Positions 1 through 6,289 of a stretch of DNA of 6,578 nucleotides are shown here, in pieces; position 1 is the stretch's first letter; each line of letters opens with the position of its first letter. Source of the stretch: Propionibacteriaceae bacterium. Lineage in GTDB: Bacteria; Actinomycetota; Actinomycetes; Propionibacteriales; Propionibacteriaceae. Made by a program: the position numbers and the translations under genes. The stretch lies in the NCBI GenBank assembly GCA_030528545.1, contig JAUMYR010000144.1, forward strand, positions 1 through 6,578. The letters are read 5' to 3'. Under the pieces are notes generated by a model that saw only the letters and a program-made list of their open reading frames with translations, made no database searches and was not told where the DNA came from.

Positions 1-793
1 TCACCCGGCCCACGTTGTCGTCCACGCTGGCCACGCAGGCCAGGTAGTCCTCCATGTAGCGCTGGTACTTCCACAGCGCCTGCTCCCGGTAGTCCAGCCC
101 CTCGGGCACCGGCTGCTTCAGGTCGGTCAGGGTCAGGTCGTCGGCGATCCTCATCATCGCCCGGTGGGCGGCCACAGAACGGGTCGAATAGTCGTCCCAG
201 AAGGTGTCGGGGACGCGGATCTTCCCGGCATACATCCCGGCATGCCTCTCGTCCGGCAGCCACGGACGGTGGGGTGCCTTGTGATGGATCAGCAGGCACC
301 AGGGCTCCTCGCCATCCAGGGAATCCAGCCAGTTCAGAGACAGGTCGGTGATGATGTCGGTGGCATAGCCCGGGGTGATCTCCACCCCCGAGGAGGTGAG
401 GATCTGCGGGTCGAAATACTCGCCCTGGTCGCGCAGCACTGCCCAGTAGTCGAAGCCCTCCGGGTTGTGGCCCTCACCCTCGCCCATGTGCCACTTGCCG
501 ACGATCGCGGTGCGATATCCAGCCTCGCGCAGCAGGCTGACGAAGGTCGGTTGGCTGGCATCGATCGGGGTCTCTAGGGTGTAAACCCCATTGACGTGGC
601 TGTGGGTGCCGGTCAGGATCGTCGCCCGGCTCGGCGTGCACAGCGAGTTGGCGCAATAGCAGCGGTCAATCCGGCGGCCGGCGGCGGCGATCTCGTCGAT
701 CCGGGGAGTGGTATTGACCTGGGACCCATAGGCGCTGATCGCGTGTGCGCCATGGTCGTCGGTCAGGATGAGGCAGATATTGGGACGCTTCAT
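1..793 (-). CDS. Type I sulfatase, C-terminus cut by window edge
   Basis: N-terminal 264 codons of a formylglycine-dependent sulfatase (alkaline phosphatase superfamily), which hydrolyses sulfate esters. It starts at ATG 793-791 and stays open to base 1. Visible motifs are the first metal-binding Asp pair (D12-D13 in LTDDHG), the maturation motif C52-T-P-S-R56 with Cys52 to be converted to formylglycine, the second family signature GKWHMG (K100, H102), and HHKAPHRPW (170-178), which resembles the mid-protein active-site His/Lys strand. The second metal-binding Asp-His/Asn and the C-terminal subdomain would lie off the window, since the family is usually about 450-550 aa. There is no signal peptide: the protein begins directly with the first core strand MKRPNICLIL, so it should be cytoplasmic. 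Its ATG overlaps the upstream sulfatase stop as ATGA, implying translational coupling. It is clearly diverged from that neighbour, so it is not a recent tandem duplicate. The substrate cannot be read from the sequence; the KAPHRPW region recalls sulfatases acting on sulfated sugars (weak inference). Confidence 0.93.
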   Translation of the reverse strand, partial: MKRPNICLILTDDHGAHAISAYGSQVNTTPRIDEIAAAGRRIDRCYCANSLCTPSRATILTGTHSHVNGVYTLETPIDASQPTFVSLLREAGYRTAIVGKWHMGEGEGHNPEGFDYWAVLRDQGEYFDPQILTSSGVEITPGYATDIITDLSLNWLDSLDGEEPWCLLIHHKAPHRPWLPDERHAGMYAGKIRVPDTFWDDYSTRSVAAHRAMMRIADDLTLTDLKQPVPEGLDYREQALWKYQRYMEDYLACVASVDDNVGRV

Positions 794-2295
794 CGTGCCT
801 TTCTTTCTGGGCTCAAGGCTGCGGCCCTGAGCCGCATGGAGGGGTCGTAGTCGATGTCGCCGATGTCATACATCGAGGTCATCCAGTGGTAGAAATTGTC
901 TCCCCGGTCCCGCAACTGCTGATACAACCGGCGCAACAGGTCGCGTCGCACCCCGGCCAATTCCGGCAGGTCATAGACGTTCAGCAGTTCATCGGGGTCG
1001 CTCACTAGGTCGTACAGCTCGTTGACCGATTCGGGATTGACCACCAGCTTGTAACGGGCGGTCCGCAACATCCGCTGCGGGTAGGGGAAGTGGTGGCCGT
1101 GATACTCGCAGACCACATCGGGGGTCCACTCTGGGTGTTCCCCGGAGATCAGGGGCAGCAGCGACCGCGAATCGACGGCCTGGTCCGGGTCCAGCCCGGC
1201 CAGCTCCAGGATCGTCGCCGTGGCATCTGTCAGCGTCACGAACTCGTCTCTGACCTGACCCATGGGCGAGCCCGGGACCCGGACGATACCCGCCGTGCGG
1301 TAGATATCCTCATACATCGCCGGACCCTTGTCGTGAAGCCGGTGAGCGCCGGTGAACTCCCCATGATCGGAGCTGAAGAACACCGCTGTGGAATCGTTCA
1401 AGCCGAGCCGGTCCAGGGCCTCCAGCACCCGTCCGATCTGGGCATCGATGAGGGCGACATAGCCCTGATGCACGGCGAAGAGCTTGCGGCTGACCTCGAT
1501 CGGCAGCGTGTCGAAAGTCCACAGCGCCGAATAGTTGCGCTGCACCGGGGGTTTATTCGCGAAAGTCTCGTTGACCGACTTTGGCAATTCGACACGGTCT
1601 GGGTCGACCAGGTCGAAATAGGCGTCCGGGACGATATAGGGCAGGTGAGGCCCATAGAAATGCAAGGCCAGGAAGAACGGGCGCCCCCCGGAACGGAAAT
1701 CCTCGGCATAGCGTTCCAGATACTCGATGGTCCGGGACGCCAGATAGTGCTCGAAGGTCGCTTCGACGGGCTGGTCCAGCCGGGCGGCCAGCAGATTCCC
1801 CGGCCTGCCATTGGGCAAGGTCCCGCGGATCTCGTCGTGATGAGAAGGCGGCGGGTAGCCGTGCTCGGCGAGATAGTCCAGATAGTCGGGCAGGTCGAGC
1901 GGGTTGTGCCAGCCGTGCATCGGGACGCCATCGAAACCATAGTCATTACAGGTCGAGGTGGTTCCCACATGCCACTTGCCGACCAGGCCACAGTTGTAGC
2001 CGGACTCGCGCAGCGCGCCCGAGAAGGTGAACGCCTCGGAGGGCAACTCGTCGATATAGCCCACGTTGCGCTCGGCATTGGCCAGCACCTTGTGCCGGAA
2101 GGGAGCCTGCCCCGTCAACAGGCTGGTGCGTGCCGGGGTGCAGATCGCGGTCGGGGTATACCACCGCTCGAAGCGGGTGCCGGACGCCGCGAGGGCGTCC
2201 AGCACCGGCGTGGTGTGATGGGGATTCCCATACGCCCCGACCGAATCAACCCGCTGCTGATCGGTCAGGACGAACAGGATGTTGCGCTGGTTCAC
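790..2295 (-). CDS. Cytoplasmic type I sulfatase (formylglycine-dependent)
   Basis: Complete 501-aa sulfatase, a normal length for the family, hydrolysing a sulfate ester to an alcohol plus sulfate. Motifs in order: metal-binding D12 (LTDQQR, with Gln at the usual second Asp), C52-T-P-A-R56 with Cys52 as formylglycine precursor, GKWHVG (K107, H109), LHFYGPHLPY (211-220, H217), SSDHGEF with metal ligands D310-H311, K323 in the following HDKGP segment, and the C-terminal ELYDLVSDPDELLN block (426-439) typical of sulfatases. No signal peptide precedes the core (MNQRNILFVLTD), so it should act in the cytoplasm and needs a formylglycine-generating enzyme encoded elsewhere. The start is GTG (2295-2293), chosen because it overlaps the upstream binding-protein stop as GTGA, has GAGG 7 nt upstream, and places the first strand at the very N-terminus as in homologues. 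Its stop overlaps the next sulfatase start as ATGA. Position directly after an ABC importer suggests it acts on the imported compound. Aryl, choline or sugar sulfate are all possible; the substrate is unassigned. Confidence 0.95.
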   Translation of the reverse strand: MNQRNILFVLTDQQRVDSVGAYGNPHHTTPVLDALAASGTRFERWYTPTAICTPARTSLLTGQAPFRHKVLANAERNVGYIDELPSEAFTFSGALRESGYNCGLVGKWHVGTTSTCNDYGFDGVPMHGWHNPLDLPDYLDYLAEHGYPPPSHHDEIRGTLPNGRPGNLLAARLDQPVEATFEHYLASRTIEYLERYAEDFRSGGRPFFLALHFYGPHLPYIVPDAYFDLVDPDRVELPKSVNETFANKPPVQRNYSALWTFDTLPIEVSRKLFAVHQGYVALIDAQIGRVLEALDRLGLNDSTAVFFSSDHGEFTGAHRLHDKGPAMYEDIYRTAGIVRVPGSPMGQVRDEFVTLTDATATILELAGLDPDQAVDSRSLLPLISGEHPEWTPDVVCEYHGHHFPYPQRMLRTARYKLVVNPESVNELYDLVSDPDELLNVYDLPELAGVRRDLLRRLYQQLRDRGDNFYHWMTSMYDIGDIDYDPSMRLRAAALSPERKAR

Positions 2296-3296
2296 TTACC
2301 GGCCTCAAGGTAGAGATCACCGGTGTAGTACTTCTTCGGGGTCACCGCCTCGGCCTGCTTGAGCTTGCCAGAAGCGATATAGAACTTGTCCAGGCTGTCC
2401 AGCCAGGTGCTGATCGTGCCATCGGTGGTCAGCTTGTCCAGCTCAGAGGACGGCATCTGGGTAACATTCTTGGCGTCCTCGGCCACCTTGGCGGCGTCCA
2501 GCTTCAGCATCTTCGCGGTGAGCTGAACCGCGTCGTCGGGGTTGCTGGCGCGGAAGTCATTGGCCGCGCGCAGCACCTTCAAGACCTTGATGACCAGGTC
2601 CTTGTCCTTATCACCGAGGCCCTGCTGCATGACGAAGGCCGAGGCGAAGGCCATCTTGTCCTTGAAATCCTCGTTCTTGGCCAGCTCCACCAGGTCGGGC
2701 ACCTGCTGTTTGATGTTGCTGATCATCGGATACCAGATACCGGCCGCGTCGATCTGCTTTGCCGAGAAGGCCGACACGATAGTCGGCGGGTCCATCACGA
2801 CCTTTTCCACATCCGCATAGGACATCCCGGCCTTCTCCAGGGCCAGCTGGGTGATCATGTCACCTGAGGTGCCCTCGGGAATGCCGATCTTCTTGCCCTT
2901 GAGGTCGGCCACCGAAGAGATGCCAGCCTGGGCGATGAGCCGGTCGGCATTGCCCACGGAGTTGATCGCACACACCTGGGCCTTGCCGGACGCGGGCAGC
3001 CACATCGCGCCGGGGCCGATGTAGCCGAACTGTAGGTCACCGGTGCCGAGAGCCTGAATCTGCAGCGGGCCGTTGTTGAATACCTTGAGGTCGGGGGCCA
3101 GGCCCTGGGCGTCCCACAGCTTCTTCTCGGCGGCGATGGCGAACAGCGCCGCGCCGTTGTAGTCGCCGATGTAGCCGATGCTGACCTTCTTCGCCCCGCC
3201 GCTGGAACCGCTTTGGCCGCAGGCGGTGAGCCCCGCCGTGAGGCCGAGCCCGGCGAGACCGCCCAGGATGGCGCGGCGAGTGATCTGTCCTTGCAT
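2292..3296 (-). CDS. ABC transporter substrate-binding lipoprotein, SsuA/TauA/NMT1-like
   Basis: 334-aa extracytoplasmic solute receptor of the nitrate/sulfonate/taurine (NitT/TauT) importer class. The N-terminus has twin arginines (T6-R7-R8-A-I-L), a hydrophobic stretch 9-23 and a lipobox L23-T-A-C26, so it is probably a Tat- or Sec-exported lipoprotein anchored at Cys26, followed by a Gly/Ser linker (27-34). The mature domain starts KKVSIGYIGDYNGAA; residues 132-170 (LKGKKIGIPEGTSGD onward to VVMDP) match the conserved hinge and ligand region of the SsuA/NMT1 fold, and IDAAGIWYP (182-190) is the usual second-lobe motif. It starts at ATG 3296 with an excellent ribosome site, AAGGAGA (3307-3301). 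A 30-nt gap separates it from the ATPase gene, the largest gap in the operon. Its stop overlaps the sulfatase GTG start. Known relatives bind alkanesulfonates, taurine, nitrate, thiamine precursors or aryl sulfates (AtsR). The sulfatases next door favour an organic sulfate ester as ligand (inference). Confidence 0.9.
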   Translation of the reverse strand: MQGQITRRAILGGLAGLGLTAGLTACGQSGSSGGAKKVSIGYIGDYNGAALFAIAAEKKLWDAQGLAPDLKVFNNGPLQIQALGTGDLQFGYIGPGAMWLPASGKAQVCAINSVGNADRLIAQAGISSVADLKGKKIGIPEGTSGDMITQLALEKAGMSYADVEKVVMDPPTIVSAFSAKQIDAAGIWYPMISNIKQQVPDLVELAKNEDFKDKMAFASAFVMQQGLGDKDKDLVIKVLKVLRAANDFRASNPDDAVQLTAKMLKLDAAKVAEDAKNVTQMPSSELDKLTTDGTISTWLDSLDKFYIASGKLKQAEAVTPKKYYTGDLYLEAGK

Positions 3297-3326
3297 GGTT
3301 TCTCCTTGTTGGCTGTGGTTCCGGTT
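3297..3326 (-). other. 30-nt gene spacer with strong ribosome binding site
   Basis: This is the only sizeable gap inside the operon. It carries AAGGAGA (3307-3301), with the AGGAG core 5 nt from the binding-protein ATG. No hairpin or terminator is visible. Strong independent initiation here would fit the usual need for more binding protein than membrane components (inference). Confidence 0.6.
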
Positions 3327-4124
3327 TTACTTCTTAGAGGTCATCCCAGGGGCGACATCGGTGTCCTGGTGGTAGACCGATTGCCAGATGTGGTTACGCA
3401 ACTCGCTGAACCGCTGGCTCATCCGCACCTCTTCGGTGCGGGGGTAGGGCAGGTCGATATCAACGATGTCGAAAATCCGGCCCGGACGCGCTGCCATAAC
3501 GATGACGCGGTTGGCGAGGATGACGGCCTCGTCCACGTCGTGGGTGATGAACATCACGGTGCGCTTCTCTTTGCTCCAGGTCTGGAGCAGCTGTTCCTGC
3601 AATTTGACCCTGGTCAGGGCGTCCAGGGCCCCGAAGGGCTCGTCCATCAGCAGGATCGACGGGTTGACCGCATATGCCCTAGCGATGGCACAGCGCTGCT
3701 TCATGCCACCCGAGAGCATCTTCGGTAGCGCGTCGGCGAACTGGGTCAGCCCGACCATCTCGATGAAATGCTCCGCGCGCTCTCGCCGCTCCGCCTTAGC
3801 CACCCCCGACATCTTCAGACCAAACTCGACATTCTGGCGCACGCTCAGCCAGGGGAAGAGGGCGTACTGCTGGAAGATGACGCCCCGCTCCGGGCTGGGG
3901 CCGTCCACCACCCGGTCGTCGACCAGGGCTTGTCCGGAGGTGGGTGCGTCCAGCCCGGCCAGGATGTTCATCAGGGTGGACTTGCCGCATCCAGATGGCC
4001 CCACGACGGTGACGAACTCGTTGTCGGCCACGTCGAGGCTCACCCGGTCGAGAGCGATGAACTGCTCCTTGCCGAGAGAGAACACGCGAGATACTTCGCG
4101 GACAGAGATCTTGGGAGTGGTCAT
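3327..4124 (-). CDS. ABC transporter ATP-binding protein, SsuB/TauB-like
   Basis: 265-aa ATPase that drives the importer on the cytoplasmic face. All catalytic motifs are intact: Walker [10 protein letters not shown] (42-50), Q-loop FQQYALFPW (Q85), ABC signature LSGGM (137-141), Walker B ILLMDEP (157-163), D-loop GALD (165-168) and switch His H195 in FITHDVDEA. The [20 protein letters not shown] and FPW wording, the short single-domain length and the C-terminal IDLPYPR segment are typical of the nitrate/sulfonate/taurine importer subfamily. Start ATG 4124 overlaps the permease stop as ATGA and has AGGAG (4134-4130) 5 nt upstream, giving coupled translation. It pairs with the permease before it and the binding protein after it. 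The ligand cannot be deduced from this subunit. Confidence 0.96.
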   Translation of the reverse strand: MTTPKISVREVSRVFSLGKEQFIALDRVSLDVADNEFVTVVGPSGCGKSTLMNILAGLDAPTSGQALVDDRVVDGPSPERGVIFQQYALFPWLSVRQNVEFGLKMSGVAKAERRERAEHFIEMVGLTQFADALPKMLSGGMKQRCAIARAYAVNPSILLMDEPFGALDALTRVKLQEQLLQTWSKEKRTVMFITHDVDEAVILANRVIVMAARPGRIFDIVDIDLPYPRTEEVRMSQRFSELRNHIWQSVYHQDTDVAPGMTSKK

Positions 4125-4942
4125 CGGCGCTCCTGCCAGCCAGTGAGTTTCTTCTCAGCGAACAACAGAATCCGGTCCATCACCAGACCGAGGACGCCGA
4201 TGCAGATCAGCCCGAGGAAGATCGTCGGCAGGTCGTAATAGGTCTGGGCGGCCTGCATGCGGAAGCCGATGCCTTGCTGGGCCGCGATCAGCTCGGCCGC
4301 GACCACGGTCGCCCACGCCGAACCGAGGCCGATCCTCATGCCGACCAGGATGAATGGGGTCGAGGCGGGCACGACTACCCGGGCGAAGATCTGACCGTCC
4401 TTCGCTCCCAGAACGCGGGCCGCGTTGATGAGGGTCTTGTCGACATTGACCACACCCTGGAAGGTCGAGATCACGCACGACAGGAAGGCCGCCAGGAAGA
4501 TCACGAACACCTTGGGCTGTTCGCCGATGCCCAGGATGACGATCGCCAAGGGGATGATGGCTAGCGGCGGAACCGTGCGGAAGAACTGCACCCAGGGTTC
4601 GATGATCCCGCGGGCCAGCGGATACCAGCCCATGAGGAAACCGACGGGGATCGCCAGGGCCGTGCCCAGCACGAAACCGCTGAGCACGCGTCCCAGGGAC
4701 GCCGCGAGGTCTGTGGCCAGCGTCCCGTCGGAGGCGAGGGAGACCGCGGATGCCACCACCTCGGGCGGGGTCGGCAGCCTGAACCCTGACACCGATAACA
4801 GCCACCACAGGCCCAACCCACCGGCGACCGAGATGCCGTTCAGCAATAGCATCTTGCGTCGGCTCGCGCGCTCCGCGGATGCGGCGGCGCTGTGGTGCGT
4901 GCCGCCTTGGCTAGGGGCCGCCGTAGCGGATGCCTCAGCCAT
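4121..4942 (-). CDS. ABC transporter permease, SsuC/TauC-like
   Basis: 273-aa inner-membrane subunit of the importer (BPD_transp_1 type). An Ala/Ser-rich hydrophilic N-terminal tail of about 28 residues precedes roughly six hydrophobic segments (about 31-51, 84-105, 123-140, 144-163, 197-221, 241-262). The cytoplasmic EAA-like loop that docks on the ATPase is seen at 173-194 ([11 protein letters not shown], then FARVVVPAS). [19 protein letters not shown] (116-134) is characteristic of the nitrate/sulfonate/taurine permeases. Start ATG 4942 has AGGAG (4952-4948) 5 nt upstream, lying inside the last codons of the repressor gene, whose stop ends one base before it. The stop overlaps the ATPase start by 4 nt. 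One permease gene is present, so the transporter is presumably a homodimer of it, as in SsuC and TauC. Confidence 0.94.
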   Translation of the reverse strand: MAEASATAAPSQGGTHHSAAASAERASRRKMLLLNGISVAGGLGLWWLLSVSGFRLPTPPEVVASAVSLASDGTLATDLAASLGRVLSGFVLGTALAIPVGFLMGWYPLARGIIEPWVQFFRTVPPLAIIPLAIVILGIGEQPKVFVIFLAAFLSCVISTFQGVVNVDKTLINAARVLGAKDGQIFARVVVPASTPFILVGMRIGLGSAWATVVAAELIAAQQGIGFRMQAAQTYYDLPTIFLGLICIGVLGLVMDRILLFAEKKLTGWQERR

Positions 4943-4943
4943 A

Positions 4944-6140
4944 TCAACTCCTCTCCTGGATTACCGGGGACATGTGAAAAAGCGCGGCGACCGCTCCCAG
5001 CGCCCCGGCCTTGCTGCCGAGCCGGGCGCGTCGCACGCTCGGACGGGTCTCGTTGACCGGGAGCAGCTCGGCCTGAATCGCCGCGCTGGCGTAGAACAAC
5101 AACTCGGGCAGGGCCTCGGCCGCGTCACCGCCGACAACGATCTCGGCGGGGTTGAGGACGATGCAGACGATGCCCAGGACGCGCCCGATCGCGTCGCCGA
5201 CCTCCTTGACCACTTCATCGGCCGCCGGATTTCCGCGGTCGAGATGCGTCCTCAGATCGGTGAGGGATTCGACGGCCAGGCCGCGGGCACGGGCGGCCCG
5301 CAGTATCGCCCAGATCGCGGCGATGGTTTCCAGGCAACCCCGCTTGCCACACCGGCAAGCTTCACCGGCGGGGTCTATCGTGACGTGGCCCAGCTCGCCC
5401 CCGAAGCCATTCTCCCCGGTGACCAGACGCTCGGCGACGACCAGCGCCCCGCCGACACCATCGGAGAGCTTGAGGAAGACCAGGTTGTCGCTGGGGGTGC
5501 TGCGGTCCCAGCAGGATTCCGCCAGCCCGGCGAAGCGCACGTTGTTGTCGACGACGACCGGTGCGTTGAATCTGGCCTCGACCCGTTCCAGCACCTCGCG
5601 CTTCCACTGCGCACCGGCTCCCCAGGGACGCACTTCGCGCCTAGGGGTGGCTGCCTGTTCCAGCGGGACCTCGGTATAGGGGCCGGGCACTCCGATCCCG
5701 ATGCTGTGGAGGGATACCAGCGTCGCCCCGGTGCGGGAAGAGAGCTCGTCGACGAGGTCGAAGGCGGTCTGTAGGCGGTGATTCAGTCCGCATCGCGCGG
5801 AGTAGGGGCGCTCTCCGTCGGCGATCACCTCGTGGCTGGCGTTCACGATGACGGCGCTGACCCGAGAATGCCCGAAGTCGAGGCCGAGATACTGACCGGC
5901 CTGCGGGACGAGGCAGAGCAACTCGGCGGGTCGCCCGCGTCCCTGGGAGCGTTCGCGGTGAGATGAGAGGGTGCGTATCGCTCCCGCCTTGATCAGCCGT
6001 GAGGTGACCTCGGACAGCGTGGCGCGCTTGACCCCGAGCCGTTCACCGAGATCCCGGCGGGTCATCGGCCCGGACTCGCGCAGCACCTGGAGGACCCTGG
6101 ACTCATAGCGATGTCCCCGGCGTCTGGCGGCGCTGCTCAT
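4944..6140 (-). CDS. ROK-family transcriptional repressor (NagC/XylR type)
   Basis: 398-aa regulator with an N-terminal winged helix-turn-helix (about 12-56, [20 protein letters not shown] at 28-47) and a ROK sugar-kinase-like domain (about 82-390). The domain shows the phosphate-loop-like LGLDFGHSR (85-93), GIGVPGP (148-154), the DNN motif (198-200), sugar-contact E249 and H252 in GELGH, the zinc motif with H252, C262, C264 and C269 (CRCGKRGC), E271, and the C-terminal VVGGDAAE segment. The position matching the catalytic Asp of ROK kinases is Asn200, so it is probably a pure sensor, as in many ROK repressors. Retained sugar-contact residues suggest a sugar-like effector (inference). The chosen ATG 6140 gives the usual short lead into the DNA-binding domain; in-frame starts at 6233 (ATG) and 6251 (GTG) would add 31 or 37 unconserved-looking residues and would lie upstream of the predicted promoter. 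It is first in the operon, one base from the permease gene, so autoregulation is likely. Confidence 0.92.
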   Translation of the reverse strand: MSSAARRRGHRYESRVLQVLRESGPMTRRDLGERLGVKRATLSEVTSRLIKAGAIRTLSSHRERSQGRGRPAELLCLVPQAGQYLGLDFGHSRVSAVIVNASHEVIADGERPYSARCGLNHRLQTAFDLVDELSSRTGATLVSLHSIGIGVPGPYTEVPLEQAATPRREVRPWGAGAQWKREVLERVEARFNAPVVVDNNVRFAGLAESCWDRSTPSDNLVFLKLSDGVGGALVVAERLVTGENGFGGELGHVTIDPAGEACRCGKRGCLETIAAIWAILRAARARGLAVESLTDLRTHLDRGNPAADEVVKEVGDAIGRVLGIVCIVLNPAEIVVGGDAAEALPELLFYASAAIQAELLPVNETRPSVRRARLGSKAGALGAVAALFHMSPVIQERS

Positions 6141-6146
6141 GCGATG

Positions 6147-6175
6147 ACCATAAGGAACGCTAATTATTCCGTCAA
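6147..6175 (-). promoter_or_regulatory. Sigma70-type promoter for the ROK-led operon
   Basis: On the minus strand, TTGACG (6175-6170) matches the -35 consensus at 5 of 6 positions, and TATGGT (6152-6147) matches the -10 box at 4 of 6, with an optimal 17-nt spacer. Six bases lie between the -10 box and the ATG at 6140, which places the expected transcription start at or next to the A of that ATG. No Shine-Dalgarno sequence precedes the ATG, consistent with a leaderless mRNA. The boxes are seen directly; activity and start site are inferred. Confidence 0.5.
6154..6170. promoter_or_regulatory. Possible repressor operator inside promoter spacer
   Basis: An imperfect 17-bp inverted repeat, GGAACGCTAATTATTCC, has GGAA/TTCC arms plus one inner T/A pair around base 6162. 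It fills the spacer between the predicted -35 and -10 boxes, where a bound repressor would block RNA polymerase. ROK operators are often AT-rich palindromes. The arms are short and chance is not excluded. Confidence 0.25.
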
Positions 6176-6241
6176 TAGTTCGACATAAATAGGTGAAACT
6201 GTGATGTTGCGAATCGGCTTTAGCTTCGGCCATCCTGGTTT

Positions 6242-6260
6242 CGCTAGCCACTTATTAGCG
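6242..6260. promoter_or_regulatory. Second possible operator near the CHR gene
   Basis: A 19-bp imperfect inverted repeat, CGCTAGCCACTTATTAGCG, is centred on 6251 with CGCTA/TAGCG arms and one inner pair. Its right half read on the minus strand, CGCTAAT, repeats the core of the 6154-6170 element in the opposite orientation. A 7-base match in a region this size can occur by chance, so this is a candidate only. Confidence 0.2.
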
Positions 6261-6271
6261 GAGAACCGGCC

Positions 6272-6289
6272 ATGACGGAGCATCTATGA
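6272..6289 (+). CDS. Possible 5-codon upstream ORF (MTEHL)
   Basis: ATG at 6272 opens a 5-codon frame (MTEHL) whose TGA stop overlaps the ATG of the CHR-family gene as ATGA. GGAG at 6260-6263 lies 8 nt before it, a usable ribosome site. If translated, it would couple initiation to the transporter gene. It may equally be a chance ATG, because the downstream gene has its own GGAG (6277-6280) inside this mini-frame. Confidence 0.2.
   Translation: MTEHL

Larger units (their letters stand above)
6141..6285. promoter_or_regulatory. Divergent intergenic regulatory region
   Basis: This 145-bp stretch separates the sulfatase operon from the CHR-family gene and is clearly more AT-rich than the flanking genes, especially 6150-6200. 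It should hold both divergent promoters and the operators of the ROK repressor. A good promoter is visible for the minus strand; none with both boxes could be assigned with confidence on the plus strand. Confidence 0.7.

Noticed and set aside
164..577. 137-codon plus-strand frame over the left-edge sulfatase
   Set aside because: It is a shadow of the partial sulfatase on the minus strand, which reads open to the window edge with CTPSR and GKWHMG motifs.
1090..2313. 407-codon open frame on the plus strand opposite the complete sulfatase
   Set aside because: It is antisense to a gene with full sulfatase motifs. Its translation is rich in Arg, Gly, Val and Gln with no domain, and such frames arise from high-GC codon bias.
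3297..3326. Possible intercistronic terminator between ATPase and binding-protein genes
   Set aside because: No inverted repeat or T-tract is present in the 30-nt gap, and a strong ribosome site occupies its end.
4425..5774. 449-codon open frame on the plus strand
   Set aside because: It lies opposite the permease and ROK genes, both with clear family motifs. It crosses two real genes and shows no recognisable domain.
6137..6151. 4-codon frame MVIA on the minus strand overlapping the ROK ATG
   Set aside because: It overlaps the predicted -10 box and would lie upstream of the expected transcription start, so it is probably not transcribed.
6193..6244. Distant inverted match GTGAAAC ... GTTTCGC in the intergenic region
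   Set aside because: The 7-base arms have one mismatch and are 38 bp apart, which is weak for either a hairpin or an operator.
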